A stretch of 64,000 nt of DNA from Methanoplanus endosymbiosus (GCF_024662215.1 NZ_CP096115.1:1240001-1304000); one strand, 5' to 3'; shown: positions 28,627 through 37,912, counted from the first letter of the stretch. A program made the numbers and translations. The notes: generated by a model not told the origin, from the letters alone.

Positions 28627-28848
28627 GTGAAGATGCATCTCACTGAACTTTCACCCGGAGAGTCTGCCATTATAACAGAGATAAACGGTGGAAGAAACTT
28701 AATCCAGCAGCTTGCCCTCAGGGGACTCACCCCCGGAAAAAGGTTAACAATGATCTCCGGACGCTGCGGGCCTGTCGTTGTAAAAATCCATGGTGATTCT
28801 CTCGTCCTGGGCAGAGGAATGGCACATAAAATATTATTAGAGAGGTGA
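28627..28848 (+). CDS. feoA: FeoA-type ferrous iron transport protein, first copy
   Basis: SH3-like small cytoplasmic protein of 73 residues that accompanies the FeoB permease. It contains LTELSPGESAIITEINGG, LIQQLALRGLTPGKRLTMIS and DSLVLGRGMAHKILL, the standard FeoA pattern. Start is GTG 28627 or ATG 28633; no good ribosome-binding site, so the transcript may be leaderless. Its TGA overlaps the start of the second feoA (GTGA), showing tight coupling. Confidence 0.88.
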   Translation: MKMHLTELSPGESAIITEINGGRNLIQQLALRGLTPGKRLTMISGRCGPVVVKIHGDSLVLGRGMAHKILLER

Positions 28849-29075
28849 TTATTCTGGAGAAAAAATTATCAGAACTGGAATCCGGAGAAACAGGAATTGT
28901 TTACACCATCCCATGTTGTGAACATATTTTAAACTGCCTTGGCATAAGACCAGGGAAATCAGTAAAGATGGTTACAAAACAGCCAATCAAAGGACCTGTT
29001 GTTGTTATAGTAAACGAAATCGAAGTGGCCGTCGATTACGAAATTGCTGAAAAACTAAAGATTAAGACAGAGTGA
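28845..29075 (+). CDS. feoA: FeoA-type ferrous iron transport protein, second copy
   Basis: 76 residues from GTG 28845. It carries KLSELESGETGIVYTIPC, HILNCLGIRPGKSVKM and GPVVVIVNEIEVAVDYEIA. It differs clearly from the first copy, so the two are old paralogues rather than a fresh duplication. Two Cys in PCCEHILNC are unusual. It lies 17 bp before the feoB G-domain gene. Confidence 0.85.
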   Translation: MIILEKKLSELESGETGIVYTIPCCEHILNCLGIRPGKSVKMVTKQPIKGPVVVIVNEIEVAVDYEIAEKLKIKTE

Positions 29076-29092
29076 CATAATCGAGGATTCAG

Positions 29093-29707
29093 ATGGCTGG
29101 CAATAAAAATAAGGATAAAGAAAAAATTCTGATGGTTGGAAACCCAAACGTCGGAAAAAGTGCCCTGTTCAACAGGCTCACCGGTGCAGATGCAACGGTA
29201 TCCAATTATCCGGGCACGACTGTCGATTATACAAAAGGCATGCTTGAGACTTCGGAGATAATTTATGAGATAACCGATGTCCCCGGCATGTACTCACTTG
29301 AACCAAAAGACGGGGCAGAAGAGGTTGCATTAAAAATACTTGAAAATAACAGAGATGCAACGATTCTGATGGTCCTTGATGCAACAAGGGTTGAGAGAGG
29401 ATTATACCTGGCTCTTGAAGTGATAGAGAGGGGTTACAGGGCAGTATTAGTCATCAACATGATCGATGCCGCACATGAAAAAGGAGTTTCTGTTGATATA
29501 TACAATCTCCAGAAGATACTCGGAATTCCGGTGATAACCACATCAGCACTGAGTGGAGAGGGACTGCTGGATCTCACAGACAGAATAAGATATGCACAGG
29601 CCTCAGATATAGAGCTGATAGAGAAGAGAGCAAAAGGAGAAGTTACAGAGGAAGAAAGCAAAGGTGGCTGTGCCGGATGCGGACTCTGTGGCGGGGGGTG
29701 TATCTGA
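29093..29707 (+). CDS. feoB: FeoB N-terminal G domain encoded separately
   Basis: GTPase part of the ferrous iron permease as a free-standing protein of 204 residues. G1 is VGNPNVGKSALFNRLTG (about 15-31), the G2 region SNYPGTTVDYTKG, G3 ITDVPGMYSL, G4 NMID and G5 TSALSGEGLLD. It lacks all membrane helices. The C-terminal tail is Cys-rich (GGCAGCGLCGGGCI, five Cys in the last 14 residues), resembling the Cys-rich ends of some Feo proteins and possibly binding metal. The stop TGA overlaps the ATG of the permease gene by one base. Confidence 0.9.
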   Translation: MAGNKNKDKEKILMVGNPNVGKSALFNRLTGADATVSNYPGTTVDYTKGMLETSEIIYEITDVPGMYSLEPKDGAEEVALKILENNRDATILMVLDATRVERGLYLALEVIERGYRAVLVINMIDAAHEKGVSVDIYNLQKILGIPVITTSALSGEGLLDLTDRIRYAQASDIELIEKRAKGEVTEEESKGGCAGCGLCGGGCI

Positions 29708-30921
29708 TGACAACACCCACAGCAAAGAGATGGGAGATTGTTGACCTGATTGCAAACCGGACAGTCACCGCAGGAGAATATAAACCATCAATCAAAGATT
29801 ATCTGAGCGAACTGACAGTGAAGCCCCTCACCGGAATTCCGGTAGCATTAGCTGTCCTTTACGCATTCTGGAGCATATTTTCATCATTTGCAGGGGCACT
29901 TGTCACAGACGGCTTCATGGTAAAACTCTTTGACAATTACTGGCTGCCATGGATTCAGAATGTATGGCCAAACCCCGACAGCGTGCTTTACTTCCTCTTT
30001 GTCGGCGATCCGCTTGCAGACAACTGTTTTGAGGCATTCGGGATGCTCACATCCGGACTTTTTGTCTCGATAGGGGTGGTGCTGCCGGCAATATTCATAT
30101 TCTATCTCATGATGACCATTCTTGAGGATTCCGGCTACCTGCCCCGACTTGCAGTATTAATGGATGGACTATTCCATAAGATAGGCCTTCACGGATATGC
30201 AATAGTTCCGGCAATACTCGGCCTCGGATGCAATGTTCCGGCAGTTACAGCAACCAGAAATCTTGAGACAAAAAAACAGAGATTTATTATGATGGTGCTT
30301 CTTGCAGTATTCATTCCCTGCGGAGCACAGCTTGGGATAATGCTGGATGTAATACCGGAGACTGTCGGATGGGTGATGCTGTACCTGATAATCGGATTCT
30401 GCCTCTTCGGATTCATACTCGGCAAATTAATTCCGGGAGGGAACCCCGAAATATTAATCGACATTCCACCATACAGAAGACCGGCATTGCAGAACATATG
30501 CAAAAAACTCTGGGTAAAAACAAAGGGATTCTTTATAAATGCGATTCCTTTCGTTCTGCTCGGAATACTATTTGTAAATGTCCTGTATCTCCTCGGAGTT
30601 ATTCAGGCTCTTGCTGATCTCTTCGCACCACTATTTGTAACATGGTTTGGAGTGCCTAAAGAGACCGTCGGGCCGCTGATTGCAGCATTCTTAAGAAAAG
30701 ATCTTGCAGTAGCACAGCTCTCTACAATTGCTATGACACCATACCAGATGATAACAGCTGTCGTACTTATATCCATATACTTCCCGTGTGTTGCAACATT
30801 TGTGGTTATGCTTAAAGAAGGAGTGAAAGAACTTGCCGCTGCTGTAGGAGTGCTTGCAGTAATAGTATTCCTATACGGCGGACTGATACACCTCATTGGA
30901 ATATTACTGGGGGTAGCATAA
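29707..30921 (+). CDS. feoB: FeoB membrane permease part encoded separately
   Basis: Ferrous iron permease domain of 404 residues. Two Gate-type halves are visible: LAVLMDGLFHKIGLHGYAIV, PAILGLGCNVPAVTATRNLE with the metal-path Cys, and IPCGAQLGIM; then later FLRKDLAVAQLSTIAMTP and YFPCVATFVVML. About 9-10 membrane helices. It starts at ATG 29707, coupled to the G-domain gene. Most FeoB proteins join both parts in one chain; here the chain is split between them without loss of either. Confidence 0.9.
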   Translation: MTTPTAKRWEIVDLIANRTVTAGEYKPSIKDYLSELTVKPLTGIPVALAVLYAFWSIFSSFAGALVTDGFMVKLFDNYWLPWIQNVWPNPDSVLYFLFVGDPLADNCFEAFGMLTSGLFVSIGVVLPAIFIFYLMMTILEDSGYLPRLAVLMDGLFHKIGLHGYAIVPAILGLGCNVPAVTATRNLETKKQRFIMMVLLAVFIPCGAQLGIMLDVIPETVGWVMLYLIIGFCLFGFILGKLIPGGNPEILIDIPPYRRPALQNICKKLWVKTKGFFINAIPFVLLGILFVNVLYLLGVIQALADLFAPLFVTWFGVPKETVGPLIAAFLRKDLAVAQLSTIAMTPYQMITAVVLISIYFPCVATFVVMLKEGVKELAAAVGVLAVIVFLYGGLIHLIGILLGVA

Positions 30922-31380
30922 ATGGAAAATAAAAATAACATATTTGAGATATACACCGGAATTATCGGACTTGCCGCCATGATAACAGGCATATTAAATA
31001 TAATCGTATGGTCAGGAATATACCAGACAATAGATCTTGGGCTATTCACTATTGGCGGAGATGACTTCTTCAGGTGGGTCTGGGGAAGTCTCGTTGTAAT
31101 TTTTGGCGGGATTATGCTGATCTCCGGAGCAAAAGATATTCATAAGATCGAACAGTTCTCAAAATCATTTCTGGGCGCTGTAATGATCTGGATTGTTGCC
31201 GGAACAGACATATTTGCAACAATATGTGAAAACATTCCGGCAGGAGAGGAATCAGCAGAATTTTTCAATTCCCTGTCAGGTTTCGTTAGTGCCTTTGCAC
31301 CTCCGTATGCACCGGCAGTAATACTCCTTCCGTTCACACTGGCATTTGCAGTCTATTATTTCAGACTTGAAAACAACTGA
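30922..31380 (+). CDS. Four-helix membrane protein at the end of the feo operon
   Basis: 152 residues with four predicted membrane helices: around GIIGLAAMITGILNIIVW, LGLFTIGG/WGSLVVIFGGIML, FLGAVMIWIVAGTDIFATI and PAVILLPFTLAFAVYYF. The ATG directly follows the stop of the permease gene. I do not recognise a family. Its place suggests a role in iron uptake or in stabilising the split FeoB, which is inference from position alone. Confidence 0.65.
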   Translation: MENKNNIFEIYTGIIGLAAMITGILNIIVWSGIYQTIDLGLFTIGGDDFFRWVWGSLVVIFGGIMLISGAKDIHKIEQFSKSFLGAVMIWIVAGTDIFATICENIPAGEESAEFFNSLSGFVSAFAPPYAPAVILLPFTLAFAVYYFRLENN

Positions 31381-31419
31381 AGGTGAATAAAAAAGTATTA
31401 GATATATGAAAAAACTGTA

Positions 31420-31434
31420 GGTATATTATATACC
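31420..31434. promoter_or_regulatory. Palindromic TATA region before the DtxR-type gene
   Basis: GGTATA-TTA-TATACC is a perfect 6-bp inverted repeat that includes a TATA-like element, 71 bp before the regulator's ATG. It could be both promoter and autoregulatory operator. Confidence 0.4.
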
Positions 31435-31505
31435 CAAACCATAACAGATTACCCGGATTAAGATGCTCAGAACCAGAATATGACCATACTTGGCAGAAGT
31501 TATTA

Positions 31506-31949
31506 ATGAAAGCTGAAAAAAAAGCATGCAACCTTTCCAGAAAAGTTGAGGATTACCTTGAATCAATCCTCAACGTCACCATTCAGAAAGGCTATGCAAG
31601 GACAAAGGACATAGCAGATGAGATGTCCCTCAGCCCCTCAAGTGTTGTTGAGATGTTTAAAAAACTAGACAGACTGGGGCTTGTTGAGTACCGGAGATAT
31701 GAAGGGGTTGTGCTGAAGGAGAAGGGCAGGGAGATTGCCGAGGTTATAAAATACCGGCATGAGACACTCAAAAAATTCCTGATGCTGATTAAAGTGCCTG
31801 AAAAGACTGCAAATGAGGACGCATGTTTTATGGAGCATGAACTACATCCGGAAACAGTACGGCAGATCAGAACCCTGATTGAAATCCTTGAAAATAACCG
31901 GACAATCTCTGATGATATCAGAAGAATGATTGATTCCGGAAAATACTGA
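31506..31949 (+). CDS. DtxR/MntR-family metal-dependent transcriptional regulator
   Basis: 147 residues. The winged helix (about 10-75) includes YARTKDIADEMSLSPSSVV and LGLVEYRRYEGVVL. The dimerisation and metal-binding domain has KYRHETLKKFL and ACFMEHELHPETVRQI, matching the Cys/Glu/His ligands of DtxR proteins. The C-terminal SH3-like domain is absent, as in MntR-type members. It follows the feo genes on the same strand with its own promoter region, so it most likely controls iron uptake. Confidence 0.87.
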   Translation: MKAEKKACNLSRKVEDYLESILNVTIQKGYARTKDIADEMSLSPSSVVEMFKKLDRLGLVEYRRYEGVVLKEKGREIAEVIKYRHETLKKFLMLIKVPEKTANEDACFMEHELHPETVRQIRTLIEILENNRTISDDIRRMIDSGKY

Positions 31950-32088
31950 CGGTTATATCTTCAGTACTGATCATCATAGTACTGACTGTTATATCACCAA
32001 TGAGGTTCTTCTTTGGATATCGGATTATAATTAGAAAAATCACATATTTTCAAAGATTTTAAATATCCTAAGGGATTATGTAAATCTG

Positions 32089-32640
32089 ATGTTCATCGAA
32101 AGTGAATGTGTTGAGATTGTAGCAAAACTTATGGCTCTCTCAGCACGCACTGCACCAAAATCAAAGGGGAGCGATGTAATTGAGATTAAAATCGTTTCTA
32201 AGGATGAACTTGGTGCACTTGCCGCTTCGATGAGGAGTTTCGGAGAGGAGAATAACCTGAAATTCTTCCTCCGCGATGCCGGAAACATTGAAAAAAGTGA
32301 CTGTTGTGTAATTATCGGCGTAAAAGGTGACGGCTCACTTGGCTTAAACTGCGGAGGATGTGGTTTTCCAAACTGTTCCGGTATGCTCAGAGAGCAGAAA
32401 GCTATCCGGGATACAGGACGTGACACTGCATTTCATGGCCCAAACTGCGTATTGAGGCAGGCTGATCTCGGGATCGCAGTAGGTTCCGCAGCAAAGACTG
32501 CATCAATACATAACATAGACAACAGAATCATGTTTTCGGCCGGCGTTGGAGCACTGAAACTTGGCTGGCCCGGTGACTGCACCGTAGCATACGGCATACC
32601 GCTGTCAGCCTCAGGTAAGAGCATTTTTTTTGACCGATAA
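32089..32640 (+). CDS. DUF2148-family iron-sulfur protein
   Basis: 183 residues. The Fe-S motif LNCGGCGFPNCSGM at about 89-102 (C-x2-C-x4-C) is characteristic of DUF2148 proteins in anaerobes, and DRTAFHGPNC-like sequence (here TAFHGPNCVLRQADLGIAVG) gives another Cys. The end reads LGWPGDCTVAYGIPLSASGK. The reaction is not known; a ferredoxin-like electron or regulatory role is possible. It is followed at 36 bp by the RFAP synthase gene in the same direction. Confidence 0.82.
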   Translation: MFIESECVEIVAKLMALSARTAPKSKGSDVIEIKIVSKDELGALAASMRSFGEENNLKFFLRDAGNIEKSDCCVIIGVKGDGSLGLNCGGCGFPNCSGMLREQKAIRDTGRDTAFHGPNCVLRQADLGIAVGSAAKTASIHNIDNRIMFSAGVGALKLGWPGDCTVAYGIPLSASGKSIFFDR

Positions 32641-32676
32641 TAAATTAAGCTCTGTTTTGATAAAAAGAGGATAATA

Positions 32677-33747
32677 ATGCCCAGACTTATGATCCGGGGC
32701 GGAGACCTGGATCTTGTCGAGTATGATTTCTCACCATTTGAAGTGGGAGAGAATATCAGAACTCACGGTATCGATAAAAGGAATTTTAAACCGGAATTTT
32801 CAGAAAAGCCTGTAGAGGTCATAGTTCCGGCAAGAATCCATCTGACTGTTCTTGATATGAACAGGTTTGCACCCAACAGGCCCGGCGGCGGCGGCGTTGG
32901 ATTTGCAATCCAGTGCTACTGCAATTCAGTGGTTGAAGTAACAGAAGGCGCTGATGAGATAGACTACAACCGTGAACCAATAGTCAGGCATCTCGTGGCA
33001 GTCTTTAAGCAGGTCACAGGCTATTCCGGTGGATTTAAGATCTGCGCAAAGGACCACGAAAAGAAGCATGTCGGCCTTGGATCAACAGGTTCAGTCCTCC
33101 TTGCAGTCTGCCACGGAATGAATAAGGCAATCGGCTCCCCTCTCACCCATGAGGAGATCAGATATCTCATCGGATGCAACTATGTCGAGGAGACAACAGA
33201 TGGTAAAATAATCGGCGGCTTTGAGACCGGAGTCGGCCCTGCGGCGGCTACATACGGAGGTATGGCGGTTTTAGGTGACGAACTTACCCTTGTCTGCCAC
33301 CACAGTTTTGCAGAGGACGAAAATGTCTATGTAATTATCCCTCCCACAAAAGCCAAGGCATCAGGAGAGGACGAATTCAATGTCCTGATGAACAGGGCAA
33401 GGGCACTTGATTCACGTGACCGGGAACTTAAGGCATATTTTGTACTGATGGATTTAATTCCGGCCCTATGCAGGAATGACATAACAAAACTCGGAGAGAT
33501 CATCTGGGAGATGGACTTTCGGGGATCAAAGCGTGCCGAGGTTGAGCACAACTCATTTGAGATCTATTACTACATGAGCAGGCTAAAGGATGCCGGACTG
33601 GAGTTTGTAGGCATGAGTTCAGTCGGCCCTTCAGTTGCAGTAATAACAAAACTCGGAGAAGAGGAGATGAATGAGATCCTCAGACCAATTGGTCTTGAGA
33701 TTGCCATCAAAACAAAGGTTGACAACATAGGCATTCAGTTCAGATAA
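32677..33747 (+). CDS. Beta-ribofuranosylaminobenzene 5'-phosphate synthase (methanopterin pathway)
   Basis: GHMP-kinase-fold enzyme that joins 4-hydroxybenzoate with PRPP as the first committed step to methanopterin. The 356 residues include VIVPARIHLTVLDMNRFAPN near residue 50, the Gly-rich PGGGGVGFAIQ, the GHMP motif HVGLGSTGSVLLAVCHG, GGFETGVGPAAATYGG and MSSVGPSVAVI. The N-terminal 45 residues precede the usual family start and could be an extension. Other GHMP enzymes such as pantoate kinase are the main alternative, but PARIHLTVLD with PGGGGVG favours this one. Confidence 0.8.
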   Translation: MPRLMIRGGDLDLVEYDFSPFEVGENIRTHGIDKRNFKPEFSEKPVEVIVPARIHLTVLDMNRFAPNRPGGGGVGFAIQCYCNSVVEVTEGADEIDYNREPIVRHLVAVFKQVTGYSGGFKICAKDHEKKHVGLGSTGSVLLAVCHGMNKAIGSPLTHEEIRYLIGCNYVEETTDGKIIGGFETGVGPAAATYGGMAVLGDELTLVCHHSFAEDENVYVIIPPTKAKASGEDEFNVLMNRARALDSRDRELKAYFVLMDLIPALCRNDITKLGEIIWEMDFRGSKRAEVEHNSFEIYYYMSRLKDAGLEFVGMSSVGPSVAVITKLGEEEMNEILRPIGLEIAIKTKVDNIGIQFR

Positions 33748-33857
33748 CTCTGTCACAAATTCCGGCAGAACAACCGGAATTCCGGGGAGAAAAATCAGGA
33801 CATACGGATTTATATCCAAAATCCTGACAATAAAACATGACTTATTTTTTCCGGAAA

Positions 33858-34727
33858 CTATCTCTTCAGGGCTTTGGACATATATTCACGGATGCTCTCA
33901 GAGATCTCAGGGTCAGCCATTGCAAAGTCAAAAATTGCCTTTAGATAGCCTATTTTGTCACCTGTATCATACCTCTTTCCTGAAAAAGAGAAGGCATAAA
34001 CATCCTGAATTCCGTTCAGCATCCTTATTGCATCAGTAAGCTGAATCTCACCGCCGACACCCCTCTCAGTTCTTTTAAGGCAGTCAAACAGTTCCGGTGT
34101 AAAGACATAACGGCCAATTGCACCAAGCCTTGACGGAGCATCACATAGTGACGGTTTTTCAACAATGTCCATAATCTGATATAGGGATTTTTCGACCGAT
34201 TTTCCGTCAATGATACCATAGCTTGAGACCTTCTCATCCGGAACTTCCTCAATGGCAATTACAGAAGATCCTGTTCTGCCATAGACATCAATAAGCTGCC
34301 TTGTGCAGGGCTGTGAGTTGGTAACAATATCATCGCCGAGGAGAACAGCAAAAGGACTGTCACCTATATGCTTCTCAGCCCGGAGTACTGCATCCCCAAG
34401 CCCTCTCGGCTCTTTCTGCCTGATGTAATGAATATCCGCAATATCTGAGATTTCACGTATCAGATTCAGTTCATCAGTCTTACCATTCATCTCAAGGTGC
34501 ATCTCAAGTTCAGGAGAGTCGTCAAAGTAGTCCTCAATCGCCCTCTTGCTTCTTCCGGTGATGATAATGATGTCCTCAATGCCGGAATTGACAGCCTCTT
34601 CAACGACATACTGAATTGTAGGACGGTCTATTAGAGGGAGCATCTCCTTTGGCATTGATTTAGTTGCCGGAAGAAACCGTGTGCCAAGCCCTGCGGCAGG
34701 AATTACGGCCTTTTTAACAGATGTCAC
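33858..34727 (-). CDS. galU: UTP-glucose-1-phosphate uridylyltransferase
   Basis: Makes UDP-glucose from UTP and glucose-1-phosphate. The 289 residues match bacterial-type GalU: IPAAGLGTRFLPATKSMPKE at the N-terminus, YVVEEAVNSGIEDIIIITGR, FAVLLGDDIV, GIIDGKSVEKSLYQIMDIVE and EIQLTDAIRML. It overlaps the end of ugd by four bases (ATGA), so its product goes directly to the UDP-glucose dehydrogenase made from the same message. Confidence 0.94.
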   Translation of the reverse strand: MTSVKKAVIPAAGLGTRFLPATKSMPKEMLPLIDRPTIQYVVEEAVNSGIEDIIIITGRSKRAIEDYFDDSPELEMHLEMNGKTDELNLIREISDIADIHYIRQKEPRGLGDAVLRAEKHIGDSPFAVLLGDDIVTNSQPCTRQLIDVYGRTGSSVIAIEEVPDEKVSSYGIIDGKSVEKSLYQIMDIVEKPSLCDAPSRLGAIGRYVFTPELFDCLKRTERGVGGEIQLTDAIRMLNGIQDVYAFSFSGKRYDTGDKIGYLKAIFDFAMADPEISESIREYMSKALKR

Positions 34728-35998
34728 CAGCAGACACCCTCATATATCTCAGCAGTATCGGCCGCCTTTCTGATCCGTCTGCCGTCAATAACAAGCTTTC
34801 CTGAGTAATCAAGATCTTCAAACTCCGGCCATTCGGTTGTAATAAGCACAGCATCACATGCCATGACTTCGCCGCAGTCCTTTGCATATATAATACCGGG
34901 GAAGAGAACAGACATATTCTCTGATGCAAGCGGGTCATAGCCCACGACTTCAGCGCCCATTGCAGTCAGGGCTGATATGACCGGAATGGCGCGGCTCTCC
35001 CTGATGTCATCGGTATCGGGCTTAAATGCCAGACCAAACAGGCCGATCTTTCGTCCTCTGAGATCAGGCATATGCTTAGTCAGCAGGTCGATCATCTTTA
35101 ATGGCTGAGCTTCATTTACATCGAGAACAGCTTTCAGAATAGTTGTATCAACTCCGGAATCCATTGCCCCTGATAAAAGCGCCCTGACATCCTTTGGGAA
35201 GCATGAGCCGCCAAAGCCTATTCCTGACCGGAAAAATGAGGGGTTTATCCTTGCATCAAGGCCGACACCCTTAAAAACTTCCTCAGTGTCAATGCCGGCC
35301 ATTTTACAGATATTCCCGATCTCATTTGCAAAACTGATCTTGGTTGCAAGGAAAGCATTGCTCGTATATTTAATCATCTCAGCCGTCTTTATGCCGGTAA
35401 CAACCTTAGGGCAGTCAAAGTTGGCATACAGTTCACCAAGAACCTCTCCTGCACCCTCATCATACGAACCTATGACAATCCTGTCAGGGTTCATGAAGTC
35501 CTCAATTGCAACCCCTTCCTTTAAAAATTCCGGATTGCAGCCAAGATAAAATCCTTCACCGGCAGTTTTTCCTGATGTTCTCTCAAGGGCATCAAGAACA
35601 ACAGATTCCGTAGTTCCCGGAAAGACAGTGCTCTTTACGACAACAGTATGAACAGTCTTCTTATTGGTGTTGTTAAGGGCTGAACCGATATTTTCAGCCG
35701 CAGATCTGACGTAAACCGTATCAATAGTTCCATTCTCCGCACATGGAGTGCCTACAGATATAAAAGTCAGATCAGTACCTTCAATGGCAGAATTATAATC
35801 ATCGGTTGCAGAGATAAGCTGCTTATTCTTCTTTAAAATCTCAGCAAGCCCCAATTCGTATATCGGCGGAATTCCCTTATTTAAGAGATCAATCTTCCTT
35901 AGATCGATGTCAACAAAAACAATCTCATGCCCGAATTCCGAGAGGCACGCACCGGTTACAACCCCCACATAACCTGATCCTATTATTGATATTTTCAT
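34724..35998 (-). CDS. ugd: UDP-glucose 6-dehydrogenase
   Basis: NAD-dependent oxidation of UDP-glucose to UDP-glucuronate; 424 residues. Rossmann start KISIIGSGYVGVVTGACLSE, then GVGLDARINPSFFRSGIGFG and GGSCFPKDVRALL with the catalytic Cys, and the C-terminal substrate domain GLFGLAFKPDTDDIRES. It is upstream of galU in a two-gene unit. UDP-ManNAc dehydrogenases are related, but the pairing with galU supports UDP-glucose. Confidence 0.9.
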   Translation of the reverse strand: MKISIIGSGYVGVVTGACLSEFGHEIVFVDIDLRKIDLLNKGIPPIYELGLAEILKKNKQLISATDDYNSAIEGTDLTFISVGTPCAENGTIDTVYVRSAAENIGSALNNTNKKTVHTVVVKSTVFPGTTESVVLDALERTSGKTAGEGFYLGCNPEFLKEGVAIEDFMNPDRIVIGSYDEGAGEVLGELYANFDCPKVVTGIKTAEMIKYTSNAFLATKISFANEIGNICKMAGIDTEEVFKGVGLDARINPSFFRSGIGFGGSCFPKDVRALLSGAMDSGVDTTILKAVLDVNEAQPLKMIDLLTKHMPDLRGRKIGLFGLAFKPDTDDIRESRAIPVISALTAMGAEVVGYDPLASENMSVLFPGIIYAKDCGEVMACDAVLITTEWPEFEDLDYSGKLVIDGRRIRKAADTAEIYEGVCW

Positions 35999-36167
35999 GT
36001 AAATTTCCTTTTTTTATTATTTGTAGCCAAAGAAAAATGAACTTAACCTCTTACTTCCCATCCGGCATATCGAATGTAACTGTTGAATATTCCCGGAATT
36101 ACAGTCTGAACCTGCAATCAACGGGAAATAAGTCTGGGATAAATGATCACTTCAGTGACCGCTGATT

Positions 36168-37907
36168 TCAGATAACCGTGACGCTCTTTGCCAGATTTCT
36201 CGGCTTGTCAATATCCCGGCCAAGAATTACCGCAGACTGGTATGCAAGCATCTGAAGGACCACAATTACCGCAAGCATCTCCCCAAGGGGTGTCGATCTC
36301 TTCACATAGATGCAGACATCTGCAACATCATCGAGATCCTCATCACCCTCAGTCCCGATTGCGATTACAGGAGCATTCCTTGCCTTCATCTCCTTTATAT
36401 TGGAGAGCATGACAGGATGGGAGACATCCATTGTGCATACCGCAACAATGGGTGTCTCCTCACATAGAAGGGAGATTGGCCCGTGCTTTAACTCTCCGGC
36501 AGCATAGCCCTCTGCATGAATATAGGTTATCTCCTTGATCTTAAGAGCACCTTCCAGTGATACAGGGTAATAAAGACCCCTTCCGACATAAAAGATATCA
36601 AATGCCCCGGCGCATATCTCAGCCCCTTCAGATACATCCACTAACAGGGCATCCTCTATGACCTTGTGAATTTCACTGAGGTCCTCTTTGATATTACCAT
36701 TACAGAGTTTCCTCACTATTGACATAAAGACTGCAACCTGGGCCGTATAGGACTTTGTTGCCGCAACACTGATCTCAGGCCCGGCTCTCGTATATAATGA
36801 GTAATCCACAACCCTTGTAACCGAACTTCCGACTACATTTGTTACAGCCGCAGTAGTGCAGCCGGAGGCTTTTGCCATATTTAAAGCTGCAATAGTATCA
36901 GCAGTCTCACCTGACTGTGTAACAGCTATCACAACCGAACATTTCCTTGGCTTAAAGAAGCGGCATTCAGAAGCAACCTCAACCCGTACCGGAGTTTCAC
37001 AGTGCATCTCCATTAAGTATCTGAATAACAGACCTGCATTGTACGATGTCCCGCATGCTATGACACAGATCTCATCAGCAGAATTCAGTTCGCTGATGAA
37101 ATCAGGGTCAATATCACTGTTAAATGACTGGTAAAAGACATCAGACTCTTCATAGATCTCCTTTTGCATATAATGATCAAAACCGCCCTTTTTGGCGGAA
37201 TCGATCTCCCAGTCTATAACATCTGTCACAATCGCCTTTGGCATGCCGGAATTAAAGACTGAAACACCTTTGGAGTCAATTGAGATTATATCCCCGTCAT
37301 TGACATAATAGACATTCCGTGTATATTCAAGTATAGGTGTAACATCAGAGGAGGCAATTATCTCATTGTCACCGATTCCGATTACAAGGGGATTTTTATC
37401 CCTTGCAGCAACAATCCGGTCTTCTCCGGCAGCCACCGATAAAAACGCATATGCCCCCTCAAGATCCTCTGTCGCCCTTGTTACGGCCTCCAGCAGATCA
37501 CCGGCATAATACTTACCTATGAGATGTGCTATCACCTCACTGTCAGTATCTGATTTAAAGGTGCAGCCTTCCTTAATCAGCATTGACTTAAGGGACATAT
37601 AATTCTCAATAATGCCGTTATGAACTATAGCAATCCTCCCGGTGCCGTCTGTATGAGGGTGGGCGTTAATCTCATCCGGAATTCCATGCGTTGCCCACCT
37701 TGTATGTCCGATACATACAGTACCGCCTGTACCGCAGATCTCACCTGACAACTCGGAGATGCGTCCGGCACATTTATAGACATTCACCTCCCCGTCCACA
37801 GTTGCAATTCCAAATGAGTCATAACCCCGGTATTCAAGCTTTTTTAAACCCTCAATTACAACATCTGATGCACTCCGGTACCCAAAATAACCGACAATCC
37901 CGCACAT
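36168..37907 (-). CDS. glmS: Glucosamine-6-phosphate synthase (isomerising)
   Basis: Uses glutamine and fructose-6-phosphate to make glucosamine-6-phosphate. I chose ATG 37907, which gives MCGIVGYFGYRSA with the catalytic Cys as residue 2; a frame three codons longer exists. GAT domain: GHTRWATHGIPDEINAHPH, HNGIIENY and TDSEVIAHLI. Two SIS domains: ACGTSYNAGLLFRYLME, TQSGETADTIAALN, and SLEGALKIKEITYIHAEGYA with ELKHGP. About 580 residues. It sits in a cluster with GlmU- and GlmM-type genes. No glmS-ribozyme-like leader is seen. Confidence 0.95.
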   Translation of the reverse strand: MCGIVGYFGYRSASDVVIEGLKKLEYRGYDSFGIATVDGEVNVYKCAGRISELSGEICGTGGTVCIGHTRWATHGIPDEINAHPHTDGTGRIAIVHNGIIENYMSLKSMLIKEGCTFKSDTDSEVIAHLIGKYYAGDLLEAVTRATEDLEGAYAFLSVAAGEDRIVAARDKNPLVIGIGDNEIIASSDVTPILEYTRNVYYVNDGDIISIDSKGVSVFNSGMPKAIVTDVIDWEIDSAKKGGFDHYMQKEIYEESDVFYQSFNSDIDPDFISELNSADEICVIACGTSYNAGLLFRYLMEMHCETPVRVEVASECRFFKPRKCSVVIAVTQSGETADTIAALNMAKASGCTTAAVTNVVGSSVTRVVDYSLYTRAGPEISVAATKSYTAQVAVFMSIVRKLCNGNIKEDLSEIHKVIEDALLVDVSEGAEICAGAFDIFYVGRGLYYPVSLEGALKIKEITYIHAEGYAAGELKHGPISLLCEETPIVAVCTMDVSHPVMLSNIKEMKARNAPVIAIGTEGDEDLDDVADVCIYVKRSTPLGEMLAVIVVLQMLAYQSAVILGRDIDKPRNLAKSVTVI

Positions 37908-37912
37908 ATTTA

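Noticed and set aside
36001-36167. Possible glmS ribozyme or riboswitch around glmS
   Set aside because: The gap lies downstream of glmS, and the 5 bp before glmS leave no room for a leader; no such structure is seen.
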